From positions 62,001-126,000 of the forward strand of contig NZ_JNZS01000016.1 in assembly GCF_000718515.1 (NCBI RefSeq): a DNA stretch of 64,000 nt. Reading direction: 5' to 3'. Each line of letters opens with the position of its first letter. Within the stretch, counting starts at the first letter, position 1. Position numbers and translations under genes: made by a program. This DNA comes from Micromonospora parva. Its GTDB lineage: Bacteria > Actinomycetota > Actinomycetes > Mycobacteriales > Micromonosporaceae. Below the pieces are notes generated by a model. The model ran no database searches, had not been told where the DNA came from, and was given only the letters and a program-made list of their open reading frames with translations. Below are positions 1-8,509 of the stretch, piece after piece.

Positions 1-37
1 GTGGAGCGGTAGGGCGGCGTCAGCCACTGTGAGGCCC

Positions 38-952
38 ATGGATGGCGACGAACTGGCCGGTGCGGAGCGTCGGGTGTGGGCGGCGATGCCGGCAGGGACG
101 CGGGCCGCGCTGGCCGGACTGTCCGGGGCGGACCTGCGGACTCTGCTGTTGGCGGTGGCCCGCGACCGGGCGGCGGCGGTACGCCCGTCGGAGGTGGTAC
201 GCCGCTGGCGCGAGGACCGTTTCGTCCGCCCGTCCGGCGCGGATCCCCGCGTCCTCGCTCGGCTGGAGGCCCGGATGTGGCAGCTGCTGCCCGCCGACGT
301 CTCCGGTGTGGAGCTGTCGCCGGTCGTACCGGTCGGCACCTGCTCGGCGGTCGCCCGGGGCGGCCAGAACAGGATCGTCACCACGATGCGCGCCAGCGAG
401 GTGCTGAGCGACCCCACCAACGCCCTCGCGGTCGAGGCCGCGGTGCGTCGCCGTCGGCAGAGCGAGGTGCACCTGGCCGCCGTCCACCGGGTGCTGCGGG
501 CGCAGGACTTCGGCGCCGGGACGTCGGCGCACTTCCGGCTCTTCGCCCTGGTGTCCAGCGCCCGGGACACCGGCTCGGGCGACACCCAGGCCCGACTGCT
601 GACCCGCCACCTCACCTACTGGCGGACCGTTCTCGCCGAGCTGGCACCGGACGCCGCACCGCAGCTGCACGTCACGACCTTCGACGACGACGTCGTCCGG
701 GAACGGCTGGCCGACACCGTCCGACCAGCACTCGACGGGGGTGGCGTGCCGCTCGTTGACGAGCCGGAACGCACCCGCGCTCGCGGCTACTACACCGGTT
801 GCGCCCTTCGGATCACCCTCCTCGGCGGCGACCTGGAGATCGGCGACGGCGGCCTCACCGACTGGACCGCCCGGCTCAACGGCGACGCGAAGGAACGCTG
901 CCTCGTCTCCTGCCTCGCCACGGAACGGCTGGCGGACCACGTTGTCCCGTGA
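38..952 (+). CDS. HisRS-like class II aminoacyl-tRNA synthetase paralogue (tentative)
   Basis: About 304 residues from the ATG at 38; GAGG lies just before it, and an in-frame GTG at 29 is the alternative start. I cannot assign a named family. Three stretches resemble the histidyl type of class II synthetase core: FRLFALVSSAR (about 166-176, motif-2-like), RARGYYTG (247-254, like the RGLDYYTG histidine loop of HisRS) and GDGGLTDW...LATERL (269-298, like motif 3 GGRYDG...GLERL). No C-terminal anticodon-binding domain follows, and the protein is shorter than HisRS (usually over 400 residues). It could be a catalytic-core paralogue like HisZ or an unrelated fold. It stands alone, with a gene remnant downstream. 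The coding call is solid; the function is inference. Confidence 0.7.
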   Translation: MDGDELAGAERRVWAAMPAGTRAALAGLSGADLRTLLLAVARDRAAAVRPSEVVRRWREDRFVRPSGADPRVLARLEARMWQLLPADVSGVELSPVVPVGTCSAVARGGQNRIVTTMRASEVLSDPTNALAVEAAVRRRRQSEVHLAAVHRVLRAQDFGAGTSAHFRLFALVSSARDTGSGDTQARLLTRHLTYWRTVLAELAPDAAPQLHVTTFDDDVVRERLADTVRPALDGGGVPLVDEPERTRARGYYTGCALRITLLGGDLEIGDGGLTDWTARLNGDAKERCLVSCLATERLADHVVP

Positions 953-1050
953 GACGGGCTTGCATCGGACGCTGGACTGGACCTTCGAAACCTCCGGCAG
1001 CACACTGCGGCCGGCACAAAACTGTCGTACGCCTGTTCTATTTTCGGTCC

Positions 1051-1128
1051 ATGGTGGAGAAGTTGGCGCAGCCTGTCGATGTCAGGTCGGGTGCATGGTT
1101 CGTCAGTTCCGATCAGGCAGCCGCGTAG
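1051..1128 (+). pseudogene. Possible 5' remnant of a DUF222/HNH endonuclease gene
   Basis: A short frame starts MVEKLAQPVDV and stops after 25 codons. This start resembles the N-termini of the multicopy actinobacterial DUF222-HNH endonucleases, as I recall them. It is preceded by an AT-richer promoter-like stretch (about 1018-1050, containing TGTCGTAC...TGTTCTATTTT). Nothing like the rest of such a gene follows. Read as a decayed copy; it could also be chance. Confidence 0.3.
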
Positions 1129-1229
1129 GACGGCCGCCACCGCTCACGGGAGCCAGATGTTCTGGCTACGGACGTGACGGGCGCCGCGCTGTGCGGGGCA
1201 TCGGGGTGCACGTGACGGTTCTAGGGTCG

Positions 1230-1451
1230 GTGGATGGGCACCTCCGCGGGATTCCGCGGCCGCTGGCGGTCGTTGTCGCCGCTGCCGCCGCCTGGTCGGC
1301 TGCACACCCTGTCGGTCCGATCGGTTGGTCGGTCCTGGCCGGGCTGCTCGCGGTCACCGGGCTGGTCGTGCCGCCGCTGACCCGACGGGCCCTGACGAAC
1401 CGCGCCGAGCCGCTTCCGGCCAGCGCTCAGCCGATCTCCTCGTCGACGTAG
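1230..1451 (+). CDS. Small predicted membrane protein
   Basis: From the GTG at 1230 the frame gives about 73 residues: a short basic N-terminus, two hydrophobic stretches (PLAVVVAAAAAW and GWSVLAGLLAVTGLVV) separated by a HPVGPIG turn, then a basic and polar tail. This fits a two-pass membrane hairpin protein. No clear ribosome binding site is visible and the family is not recognised. Its 3' end overlaps the convergent zinc-finger gene by 25 bases, which weakens the call. It may be a chance hydrophobic frame in GC-rich DNA. Confidence 0.35.
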   Translation: MDGHLRGIPRPLAVVVAAAAAWSAAHPVGPIGWSVLAGLLAVTGLVVPPLTRRALTNRAEPLPASAQPISSST

Positions 1452-1684
1452 CACCACCGCCAGGCCTCGCCCGGCTGCGCCGAGCGGATCAGCGGGTGGC
1501 CGGTGGACGCGAAATGCTTGCTCGCGTGCTGATTGGGCGACGAGTCACAGCAGCCGACCTGCCCGCAGCTGAGGCAGGTGCGCAGGTGCACCCAGTAGGT
1601 GTCGCCGATGGCGACGCAGTCGGCGCACTCGTCGGGGGTGCGTGGTTCGGCGGCACCGGCCTCGGTCAGGTGCTGACAGCTCAC
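1427..1684 (-). CDS. UBP-type zinc finger protein
   Basis: 85 residues made almost entirely of a UBP (ubiquitin-hydrolase-type, ZnF-UBP) zinc finger. Candidate metal ligands are C3, H5, C20, C23, C37, C40, C45, H53, H57 and H63, with the family signature CLSCGQVGCC followed by HASKHFASTGHPL. In eukaryotes this domain binds the free C-terminus of ubiquitin; bacterial stand-alone copies are common in actinomycetes and their ligand is unknown. Its start overlaps the end of the antiporter gene by four bases (ATGA), so the two are probably co-transcribed and translationally coupled. Confidence 0.9.
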   Translation of the reverse strand: MSCQHLTEAGAAEPRTPDECADCVAIGDTYWVHLRTCLSCGQVGCCDSSPNQHASKHFASTGHPLIRSAQPGEAWRWCYVDEEIG

Positions 1685-3252
1685 TTCTCAACCTCTCGCA
1701 GCAACGACTCTTCCAGGTCCAGGTCGCGGTAGGCCTGCACCAGCACTTCCTCAGGGATCCGACCGGAGTCCCGGGCAGCCCGGAACACCTCCCGCTCGGC
1801 GTCGATCATCTCCTGTCGCAGCCGACCGTACGCCTGCGACGGGGTCTCCCGCTCGTCGCCGCCGAGTCGTTCCCACGCCATGTTGGTGCGGTCCTCCACC
1901 GCTCGGCGCAGCCGGGCCACCACCGGGTCCGGGGCGGTGTCGGCCAACTCGTCCAGGCGTTCCTGGGCGGCCCTGCTGGCCTGCTGCTGCACCCCGGCCG
2001 CGGAGAGCGCGTCCTGCACCGCGTCGTCCGGCGGCAGCTTCAACCGGCGTGCGACGAGTGGCAGGGTGGCGCCCTGGCCGACCAGGGTGAAAACAATCAC
2101 GGCGAAGGCCAGCCAGATGAACAACGCCCTGGGGTACGGCTCGTCGCCGGCCAGGGTCAGCGGCAGCGCGAGCGCGGCGGCCAGGGTGACCACGCCGCGC
2201 ATGCCGGCCCAGCCGATGATGATCGGGACCTTCGGCGACGGCCGGGCGTCACGGCGGCGGACCCGGGGGACCAACCGGGCCAGGTAGGTGGCCGGGAAGA
2301 GCCAGACGAACCGGGTCAGGAAGACGGTGGCGAGCACCGCGAGGGTGATCAGGGTGAGCGAGCCGATCGGCTCGTCGAGTTCGCGTAGCACGTCCCGCAG
2401 TTGGAGCCCGACCAGCAGGAAGACCAGGCCCTCCAGCAGGAAACGAACAAGTCGCCAGAACGCGCCGATCTGCAACCGGGACGCCGCCGACAGCAGCTGC
2501 GGCAGCTTGTGGCCGAGCACCAGACCGGTGACGACCACCGCGACCACGCCGGAGGCGTGCAGGTGTTCGGCGGTGAACACCACCGCGAACGGGATGATCA
2601 GCGACAGCGCGTTGTCCAGCAGCGGGTCGGTGATGCGCCGGTGCAGGAAGCCGAACACCAGCGCCCCGAGCGCCCCGATCAGGATGCCGCCGCCGGTGGC
2701 CCGCAGCACCTCGACGGCGACCTCCGCCGTGCCGACGGCCGAGCCGACGGTGGCCATCGTCGCAACCCGCAGCAGCACCAGGGCGGTGGCGTCGTTGACC
2801 AGGCTCTCGCCCTCCAGGATGGTGACGACCCGGCGGGGCAGCCCGACCCGGCGGGCGACGGCCGTGGCGGCCACCGCGTCCGGTGGGGCGACCACCGCGC
2901 CGAGGGCCAGGCAGATCGCGAACGGCACCTGGGGCAACAGCAGGTGCAGCACCAACCCGACCACGAACGCGGTGAACAACACCAGGCCGACCGCGAGCAG
3001 CAGGATCGGCCGGATGTTGTTCTTGAACGCCGGCACCGAGGTCTCCAGCGCGGCCACGTAGAGCAGCGGCGGCAGGATGCCGATCAGCACCAGCTCCGGC
3101 TCCAGGTGCACCTGCGGGAAGCCCGGCACGAATGAGAGCGCCAGGCCGAGGACGACCAGCACGATCGGCGCGAGCAGGCCGAGCCGGCGGGCCAACGCGG
3201 CGCCCAGGGTGGCGATCGCCAGGAAGACGACGACCGGGAACAGGCTTTCCAT
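1681..3252 (-). CDS. CPA1-family Na+/H+ antiporter
   Basis: 523 residues with about 12 hydrophobic segments in the first 400, then a cytoplasmic tail of about 120 residues rich in charged helices. Family hallmarks are ILPPLLYVAALETS (about 59-72), the VAPPDAVAA motif with the probable transport Asp125, and LEGESLVNDATALV with N153/D154. Known role of the family: exchange of Na+ (or K+) for protons at the plasma membrane for pH and salt homeostasis. The ATG at 3252 has no Shine-Dalgarno but follows a TAGGCT -10-like box by 8 bases, suggesting a leaderless or nearly leaderless mRNA. First gene of a two-gene unit with the UBP zinc finger. Confidence 0.95.
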   Translation of the reverse strand: MESLFPVVVFLAIATLGAALARRLGLLAPIVLVVLGLALSFVPGFPQVHLEPELVLIGILPPLLYVAALETSVPAFKNNIRPILLLAVGLVLFTAFVVGLVLHLLLPQVPFAICLALGAVVAPPDAVAATAVARRVGLPRRVVTILEGESLVNDATALVLLRVATMATVGSAVGTAEVAVEVLRATGGGILIGALGALVFGFLHRRITDPLLDNALSLIIPFAVVFTAEHLHASGVVAVVVTGLVLGHKLPQLLSAASRLQIGAFWRLVRFLLEGLVFLLVGLQLRDVLRELDEPIGSLTLITLAVLATVFLTRFVWLFPATYLARLVPRVRRRDARPSPKVPIIIGWAGMRGVVTLAAALALPLTLAGDEPYPRALFIWLAFAVIVFTLVGQGATLPLVARRLKLPPDDAVQDALSAAGVQQQASRAAQERLDELADTAPDPVVARLRRAVEDRTNMAWERLGGDERETPSQAYGRLRQEMIDAEREVFRAARDSGRIPEEVLVQAYRDLDLEESLLREVEK

Positions 3253-3260
3253 GGGGTACG

Positions 3261-3266
3261 AGCCTA
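3261..3266 (-). promoter_or_regulatory. -10 box of a likely leaderless promoter (antiporter)
   Basis: On the minus strand TAGGCT is followed by 8 bases and then the antiporter ATG, with no Shine-Dalgarno. No convincing -35 was found. Confidence 0.4.
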
Positions 3267-3289
3267 GGGGTACGTGAACACCGCTCTGC

Positions 3290-4255
3290 TCAGCCGCCCG
3301 GGCGCAGCTTCGGCAGCACCTCCGCGCCGAACGCGTCGATGAATCCGCGCTGCTCCTGCCCGACGTGGTGCAGGGCGATCTGGTCGAAGCCGAGTTCCAG
3401 GTACTCCTCCAGCCAGCCGACGTGCCGGCCCAGGTCGGAGGAGACGTTCACCACCTCGGCGACGCGCTGCGCCGGCACGTCGGCGGAGACCACGTCGAAG
3501 TGCTCGGCGGTCTCCAGGTCCCAGCAGACCGGCGGGGGGAAGACGTTGCTGCGCCACTGGTCGTACGCGATCGCCTCGGCCTGTGCCTGTTCCGGCGCCC
3601 AGGAGACGTGCACCTGCAGGTGCAGTGGTCCACGCCCGCCCGCGTCCCGGTACGCGTCGATCATCTCGCGGAGGTGCGCCACCGGGGCGTTCACGGTGAT
3701 CAGCCCGTCCGCCCATTCGGCGCACCAGCGGGCGGTGGCCACGCTGACGGCGGCGCCGACAAGTGCGGGCGGCTGCTCGGGGCGGGTCCACAGGCGGGCG
3801 CGATCCACCCGGACCAGCCCGTCGTGGCTGACCTCCTCGCCGGCCAGCAGGGCGCGGATCACGTCGACGCACTCGCGCAGCCGGGCGGAACGCACGTCCT
3901 TGCGTGGCCACGGGTCGCCGGTGATGTGCTCGTTGCTGGCCTCGCCGGTGCCCAGCGCGGCCCAGAACCGGCCCGGGTACATCGCGCCGAGGGTGCCGAT
4001 CGCCTGCGCGATGATCGCCGGGTGGTAGCGCTGACCGGGTGCGTTGACGACGCCGAACGGCATACCGGTGGCCTGCAACGCCGAGCCGAGCCAGGACCAG
4101 GCGAAGCCGGACTCGCCCTGCCGGGCGCTCCACGGGGAGAAGTGGTCGGAGCACATGGCGGCGTCGAAGCCGGCCCGCTCGGCGTGCATCACCGCCTCCA
4201 ACAGGGCGCGCGGACCGATCTGCTCATGGGAGGCGTGAAACCCGAACGACGTCAT
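3290..4255 (-). CDS. LLM-class flavin-dependent oxidoreductase (non-F420 subgroup type)
   Basis: 321 residues, a luciferase-like TIM-barrel oxidoreductase. The N-terminus GFHASHEQI, then CSDHFSPWS and GVVNAPGQRYHPAIIAQAIGTL, plus ALGTGEASNEHITG, match the actinobacterial TIGR03885-type group of flavin oxidoreductases, in which F420 use is doubtful. The substrate is unknown. The start is set at the ATG at 4255 because AGGAAG lies 7 bases upstream of it; the in-frame GTG at 4261 would sit on top of that site. The gene precedes the antiporter gene on the same strand but is probably a separate unit. Confidence 0.9.
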   Translation of the reverse strand: MTSFGFHASHEQIGPRALLEAVMHAERAGFDAAMCSDHFSPWSARQGESGFAWSWLGSALQATGMPFGVVNAPGQRYHPAIIAQAIGTLGAMYPGRFWAALGTGEASNEHITGDPWPRKDVRSARLRECVDVIRALLAGEEVSHDGLVRVDRARLWTRPEQPPALVGAAVSVATARWCAEWADGLITVNAPVAHLREMIDAYRDAGGRGPLHLQVHVSWAPEQAQAEAIAYDQWRSNVFPPPVCWDLETAEHFDVVSADVPAQRVAEVVNVSSDLGRHVGWLEEYLELGFDQIALHHVGQEQRGFIDAFGAEVLPKLRPGG

Positions 4256-4307
4256 GGGCACACTTCCTACCCACGACGGCGCCGGCTGACGCGTGCCGCA
4301 CCGCGAA

Positions 4308-5723
4308 CTATTCGGCGTGCGCGCCGGCGCCGGCCGAGGCGGCGCCCTCGCCCACCCAGACCGTCTTGGTGTTGCAGAACTCCCGCATGCCCAGCGCCGA
4401 CAACTCGCGCCCGTACCCGGAGTTCTTCACGCCACCGAACGGCAACTCGGGGTAGGAGGTGGTCATCCCGTTGATGAAGACGTTGCCGGCGTCCAGGTCG
4501 GTGGCGAAGCGCTCCTGCTCGGCCGGGTCGCGGGTCCAGGCGTTCGAGCCGAGCCCGAAGCTGGTGCCGTTGGCGACAGCGATGGCCTCCTCGTACGACG
4601 ACACCCGGAACAGGCCGGCGACCGGGCCGAAGACCTCCTCCGACCACATCCGCATCTGCGGGGTGAGGTCGGTGACCACCGTCGGCGGGTAGAACCAGCC
4701 GGCACCGGTCGGCCGCTCGCCCCCGCAGAGCACCGTCGCGCCGTTGTCCACCGCGTCGCGGACCTGGGCGTGCACCTCGTCGCGGCCCCGCTCGCTGGCC
4801 AGCGGCCCGACGTCGGTGTCCGGGTCCATCGGGTCGCCGACCCGGAGTGCGGCCATGTTCGCGGCGAACTTCTCGGCGAACGCGTCGAAGACGTCGGTGT
4901 GCACGATGAACCGCTTCGCGGCGATGCAGGACTGGCCGTTGTTCTGGCAGCGGGCGGTGGTGGCGACCTCGGCGGCCCGGTCCACGTCGGCCGAGGGCAT
5001 CACCACGAAGGGGTCGCTGCCGCCGAGTTCGAGGACCGTCTTCTTCAGCTCCCGTCCGGCGATCTGGGCGATGGAGCGGCCGGCGGGTTCGCTGCCGGTG
5101 AGCGTCGCGGCGCGTACCCGGGGGTCGCTGAGGATGCGGTCGACGGCGTCCGAGCCGACCAGCACTGTGGTGAACGCCCCCTCGGGGAAGCCGGCGCGGC
5201 GGAACACGTCCTCCAGCAGCAGCGCGGTCTGCGGCACGTTCGAAGCGTGCTTGAGCAGCCCGGTGTTGCCGGCCATCAGCGCTGGCGCGGCGAAGCGCAT
5301 CACCTGCCAGAGCGGGAAGTTCCACGGCATCACAGCGAGCACCACGCCGATCGGCTGGTAACGGATGAACGCCCGGGTCGCCTTCACCGCGTCGGCGTCG
5401 GCCGGCTCGTCGGCGAGGAACGCGGGGGCCTTGTCGGCGTAGAAGCGGGCGGCAGTGGCGCACTTCGTCACCTCGGCCTGCGCCGCGGCGTACGTCTTGC
5501 CCATCTCGGTGGTCATGATCCGGGCGATCTCGTCGCGCTCGGCGTCGAGCAGGTCGGCGGCGGCGTTCATCCACCGGGCGCGCTGGTCGACTGTCGTCTC
5601 CCGCAACTGTTGGAACGCGAGGTCGGTGCGCTCGATGGCACCGTCGAGCTGCTCGGTGGACATCGCCTCATAGGTCTTGAGCACCTGGCCGGTGGCGGGG
5701 TTGGTGGTGGCGATGTGGGGCAT
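4308..5723 (-). CDS. NAD(P)-dependent succinate-semialdehyde dehydrogenase
   Basis: 471 residues, full length for the aldehyde dehydrogenase superfamily. The N-terminal TTNPATGQVL, the catalytic glutamate in LELGGSDPF (about residue 232) and the catalytic cysteine in NNGQSCIAAKRF (about 266) are intact, and the overall pattern is that of the succinate-semialdehyde group. Predicted reaction: succinate semialdehyde + NAD(P)+ to succinate, the last step of GABA breakdown, cytosolic. An AGGAGG site sits 5 bases before the ATG at 5723. No GABA transaminase or permease neighbour is present, so the substrate is assigned from sequence resemblance alone. Confidence 0.9.
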   Translation of the reverse strand: MPHIATTNPATGQVLKTYEAMSTEQLDGAIERTDLAFQQLRETTVDQRARWMNAAADLLDAERDEIARIMTTEMGKTYAAAQAEVTKCATAARFYADKAPAFLADEPADADAVKATRAFIRYQPIGVVLAVMPWNFPLWQVMRFAAPALMAGNTGLLKHASNVPQTALLLEDVFRRAGFPEGAFTTVLVGSDAVDRILSDPRVRAATLTGSEPAGRSIAQIAGRELKKTVLELGGSDPFVVMPSADVDRAAEVATTARCQNNGQSCIAAKRFIVHTDVFDAFAEKFAANMAALRVGDPMDPDTDVGPLASERGRDEVHAQVRDAVDNGATVLCGGERPTGAGWFYPPTVVTDLTPQMRMWSEEVFGPVAGLFRVSSYEEAIAVANGTSFGLGSNAWTRDPAEQERFATDLDAGNVFINGMTTSYPELPFGGVKNSGYGRELSALGMREFCNTKTVWVGEGAASAGAGAHAE

Positions 5724-5735
5724 CTCGTCCTCCTG

Positions 5736-5999
5736 TCACTCGAACAGCGAGTGTCGTACGCCCGGCTCCTCGCGGCGGCGGGCGGCGCGGCGGCGCTGGA
5801 TCACGACCAGGTCGACCACGGCGACCACGGCGAAGATCGCGCAGAGTACGCCGAGCCAGGCGATACCGGCCCAGAACGCCAGCACCGCGAAGACCACCAT
5901 GATCACCAGACCGAAGCTGGCGAGGGTGAGCCGGAGGTTCAGCGCGCTGTTCGCGTGGCCGACCGTGCCACGGGCGCGCCGAGGCTGCGATCTCGTCAT
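5736..5999 (-). CDS. Small two-pass membrane protein (DUF6343-like)
   Basis: 87 residues from the ATG at 5999, reading MTRSQPRRARG. The frame is open further upstream but that extension looks non-coding. A basic N-terminus is followed by SALNLRLTLASFG, then two hydrophobic segments forming a helical hairpin, and an arginine-rich cytoplasmic tail. It resembles the actinobacterial DUF6343 group (family name from memory). Function unknown. It lies 12 bases upstream of the dehydrogenase on the same strand and could share its transcript. Confidence 0.75.
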   Translation of the reverse strand: MTRSQPRRARGTVGHANSALNLRLTLASFGLVIMVVFAVLAFWAGIAWLGVLCAIFAVVAVVDLVVIQRRRAARRREEPGVRHSLFE

Positions 6000-6121
6000 A
6001 CCCACCGATCTACCCCCGATCGGCCGGCTTAACCGGTACGGCGCGCGGGCGGACCCGGCCGCGCCGGTGTGCTCCGGCACATCCGTTCGCGCCGCGGCCC
6101 CGCCGGCCGGAGGATGAGCGC

Positions 6122-6715
6122 ATGTCAATGACCCTCACCGTGCCGGTGACCGTCTCCATCGCCCGCCGCGTCGACCCCGACCGGGCCAGCGAGATGGTGG
6201 CCTGGATGCGGGCCGGCACCGCGCTGGCCGAGGCGTTCCCCGGGTTCCTGGGCGCCGGCTGGGTGCAGAGCGGCCCCGGTTCGCCGGAGTGGCACATGCT
6301 CTACCGCTTCGCCGACGCCGAGACGCTGCGCCGGTGGGAGGAGTCGCCGCAGCGGCACTGGTGGCTCAGCTCGGCGCAGGGCATCGTCGAGCACACCCGG
6401 GTGGAGCGGCGTACCGGGATCGAGGGCTGGTTCGACAGGCCGCTGGAGCACTCGGTGGACCCGGTGGAGCCGGTCGCGCCCGCGTCGCCGCCCCGCTGGA
6501 AGCAGGCGGTGACCATCTGGTTGGCGTTCTTCCCGCTGAGTCTGACCGCCACCCTGCTGACGAGCCGCTTCCTCGACGCGGTGCCGCTGGCGGCCCGGGT
6601 GCTCCTGATGACGCTCTGCCTGACCCCGCTGATGACCTACCTGGTGCTGCCCCGGATCACCCGTGCGTTGCACTGGTGGCTGCACGGCCAGCCGGCACCC
6701 TGGCGGGACGCATAG
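6122..6715 (+). CDS. Antibiotic biosynthesis monooxygenase-domain membrane protein
   Basis: 197 residues. Residues about 5-95 form an ABM-type ferredoxin-like fold (VPVTVSIARRVDPDRASE, FPGFLGAGW, WHMLYRFADAETLRRWEES). They are followed by a Pro-rich linker and two transmembrane segments (about 125-190). The family includes small cofactorless oxygenases and haem-degrading or sensor-like proteins; the membrane-anchored version is of unknown function and common in actinobacteria. A GGAGG site lies upstream of the start. Transcribed divergently from the preceding small membrane gene. Confidence 0.88.
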   Translation: MSMTLTVPVTVSIARRVDPDRASEMVAWMRAGTALAEAFPGFLGAGWVQSGPGSPEWHMLYRFADAETLRRWEESPQRHWWLSSAQGIVEHTRVERRTGIEGWFDRPLEHSVDPVEPVAPASPPRWKQAVTIWLAFFPLSLTATLLTSRFLDAVPLAARVLLMTLCLTPLMTYLVLPRITRALHWWLHGQPAPWRDA

Positions 6716-6834
6716 CACCTCGACGGCTTCCGTGTCGGCGCTCTGCCGCATACCCGACAGCAACTTCCCGGCACACCGCGTCCTGCGCATAGAGTTACCG
6801 CGGTGTCGCTCTGTGCTGCGGAACGGGAGACGTC

Positions 6835-7689
6835 ATGCCTCGACGCTGGGTTGCCGCCCTGGCCTGTCTCGCGGCGCTGGTCGCGCTGGCCTGCGAGGGT
6901 GGCACCTCGGCGACACCCCGCCCCACCACGAGCGCCCCGCCGTCGGGTGGGCCCGGCGGCATCGCCGCCCTCGGCGATTCGATCAGCACCGGTTTCGCCT
7001 CCTGCCTGGTGCTCACCTCCTGCGAGCGCAACTCCTGGTCGACCGGGGACGGGCTGCGGGTGCAGAGCCACTACCGACGGCTGCTGGACCAGAACTCGGC
7101 GATCCGCGACCGGAGGTACAACCACGCCCGTCCCGGCGCCCGCGCGGACGCTCTCGCCGGTCAGGCCCAGGCGGCGGTACGCGACCGCGCCGACTACGTC
7201 ACGGTGCTGATCGGCGCCAACGACGTCTGCCGGGGCGGAGTGGACGCGATGACGCCGGTGAAGCAGTTCCGGGCCGACGTCGACCAGGGGCTGCGGGTTC
7301 TGCGGACCGGCCGGCCGAAGGCCCGGGTGCTGGTGGTGAGCATCCCCGACCTGTACCGGCTCTGGGAGGTCGGGCACGACGACGCCCGGGCGACCCGCGC
7401 GTGGCGGCGGGGCGGCATCTGCCCGGCCCTGCTGGCCGAGGCGACCTCGACCGCCCCCGCCGACCGGGCGCGCCGGGCCGCCGTCCGGGATCGGATCGCC
7501 GCCTACAACGCCGAGTTGACGGCGGCCTGCCGGGCGTACGGGTCCCGGTGCCGGCACGACGGCGGCGCGTTGCACAAGGTCCGGTTCACGCTGGATCTGC
7601 TCAACCCGCTGGACTGGTTCCACCCCAACGCCACCGGCCAGGGCCGCATCGCCGAGGTCACCTGGCGCTCCTCCGGCCTGGCCAGCTGA
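6835..7689 (+). CDS. Secreted SGNH/GDSL-family hydrolase lipoprotein
   Basis: 284 residues. The N-terminal signal peptide ends in a lipobox, LVALAC, with Cys20 as the lipidation site, followed by a Thr/Pro linker. SGNH blocks are intact: GDSIS (Ser49 nucleophile), GANDVC (Asn129), and DWFHPN (Asp260, His263). Predicted extracytoplasmic, lipid-anchored esterase or lipase; substrate unknown. GGGAGA precedes the ATG, and a TAGAGT -10-like box lies near 6790. Convergent with the EcsC gene downstream. Confidence 0.93.
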   Translation: MPRRWVAALACLAALVALACEGGTSATPRPTTSAPPSGGPGGIAALGDSISTGFASCLVLTSCERNSWSTGDGLRVQSHYRRLLDQNSAIRDRRYNHARPGARADALAGQAQAAVRDRADYVTVLIGANDVCRGGVDAMTPVKQFRADVDQGLRVLRTGRPKARVLVVSIPDLYRLWEVGHDDARATRAWRRGGICPALLAEATSTAPADRARRAAVRDRIAAYNAELTAACRAYGSRCRHDGGALHKVRFTLDLLNPLDWFHPNATGQGRIAEVTWRSSGLAS

Positions 7690-7704
7690 GGACCGGGACG
7701 CACG

Positions 7705-8460
7705 TCAGGGCTGGCGCGGCTCCGGGACGACGCTGCCACGGGAGCGGTAGAGGGCCCGGGACCGCTGGGCGAGGTCCTTGGTAGCCGACGAGTTGGCCCA
7801 GGTGCCGAGCACGATGGCCGCACCGGGGACGATCTTGGCGACCATCCGCTTCGCGGCCCGGACACCGGCCATCTGGGCCAGCCGGATGCCGAGTTGCAGC
7901 ATGACCCGACCGAGCGGACGCTGGCCGCCCAGGCCGAAGAGCGCGTCGGCGCGTTCCCGGCCGGCGGCCACGCCGAGCGCCAGCCGGGCGCTCTCGGCGA
8001 CCTTGTGCACCCGCTGGAGCACCAGCAGGTCGGTGGCCCGATCGCTGTGCAGCGGGTCGACGTCGTACGCGGCGGCGATGTGCAGCACCATCCGCGCCTG
8101 GGTCCAGGCCAGCACGCCCACGTCGATCACGGCGCCGGGCAGCCCGGCCGCGCCGGAAACCGCGCCGGAGAGCCGAGCCAGGTTGACGAACTTGCGGGCC
8201 GCCTGGTCGGCGAGCACATCGGCGGACACCCCGGGCTGCTCGGCCCGGGCCCGGACGGCCCACTGCACGGCTTCCGGCCCGAGGCGGCGCACCGCCTCCA
8301 GGGCAAGGTGCTCCGGCGCGTACTGCGGGTCGTCACGCATCCGGTCCCAGAGTCGGGCCGGCGGACCCTCGGGGGCGTCCACCGGCCCGGCCGGCAGGTC
8401 GACGGACGGCTGCGGAGTAGGGGCGGCGGGCTGACCGCCGACGGGCGGGGTGTCGGTCAC
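7705..8460 (-). CDS. EcsC family protein
   Basis: 251 residues from the GTG at 8460, with GGGGAG upstream. A Pro-rich N-terminus of about 35 residues is followed by an EcsC-like region with small-residue-rich amphipathic helices (LARLSGAVSGAAGLPGAVIDVGVL; AAYDVDPLHSDRATDLLVLQ). EcsC is named from the Bacillus ecs locus and its biochemical role is unknown; membrane association is likely. It lies 49 bases after a 48-residue gene on the same strand, and the two may form one transcript. Confidence 0.9.
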   Translation of the reverse strand: MTDTPPVGGQPAAPTPQPSVDLPAGPVDAPEGPPARLWDRMRDDPQYAPEHLALEAVRRLGPEAVQWAVRARAEQPGVSADVLADQAARKFVNLARLSGAVSGAAGLPGAVIDVGVLAWTQARMVLHIAAAYDVDPLHSDRATDLLVLQRVHKVAESARLALGVAAGRERADALFGLGGQRPLGRVMLQLGIRLAQMAGVRAAKRMVAKIVPGAAIVLGTWANSSATKDLAQRSRALYRSRGSVVPEPRQP

Positions 8461-8509
8461 CAGGTCTCCCCAGGGGTGGAAACGGCGGACAGGGCGGCCG
8501 ATGGAGCGG

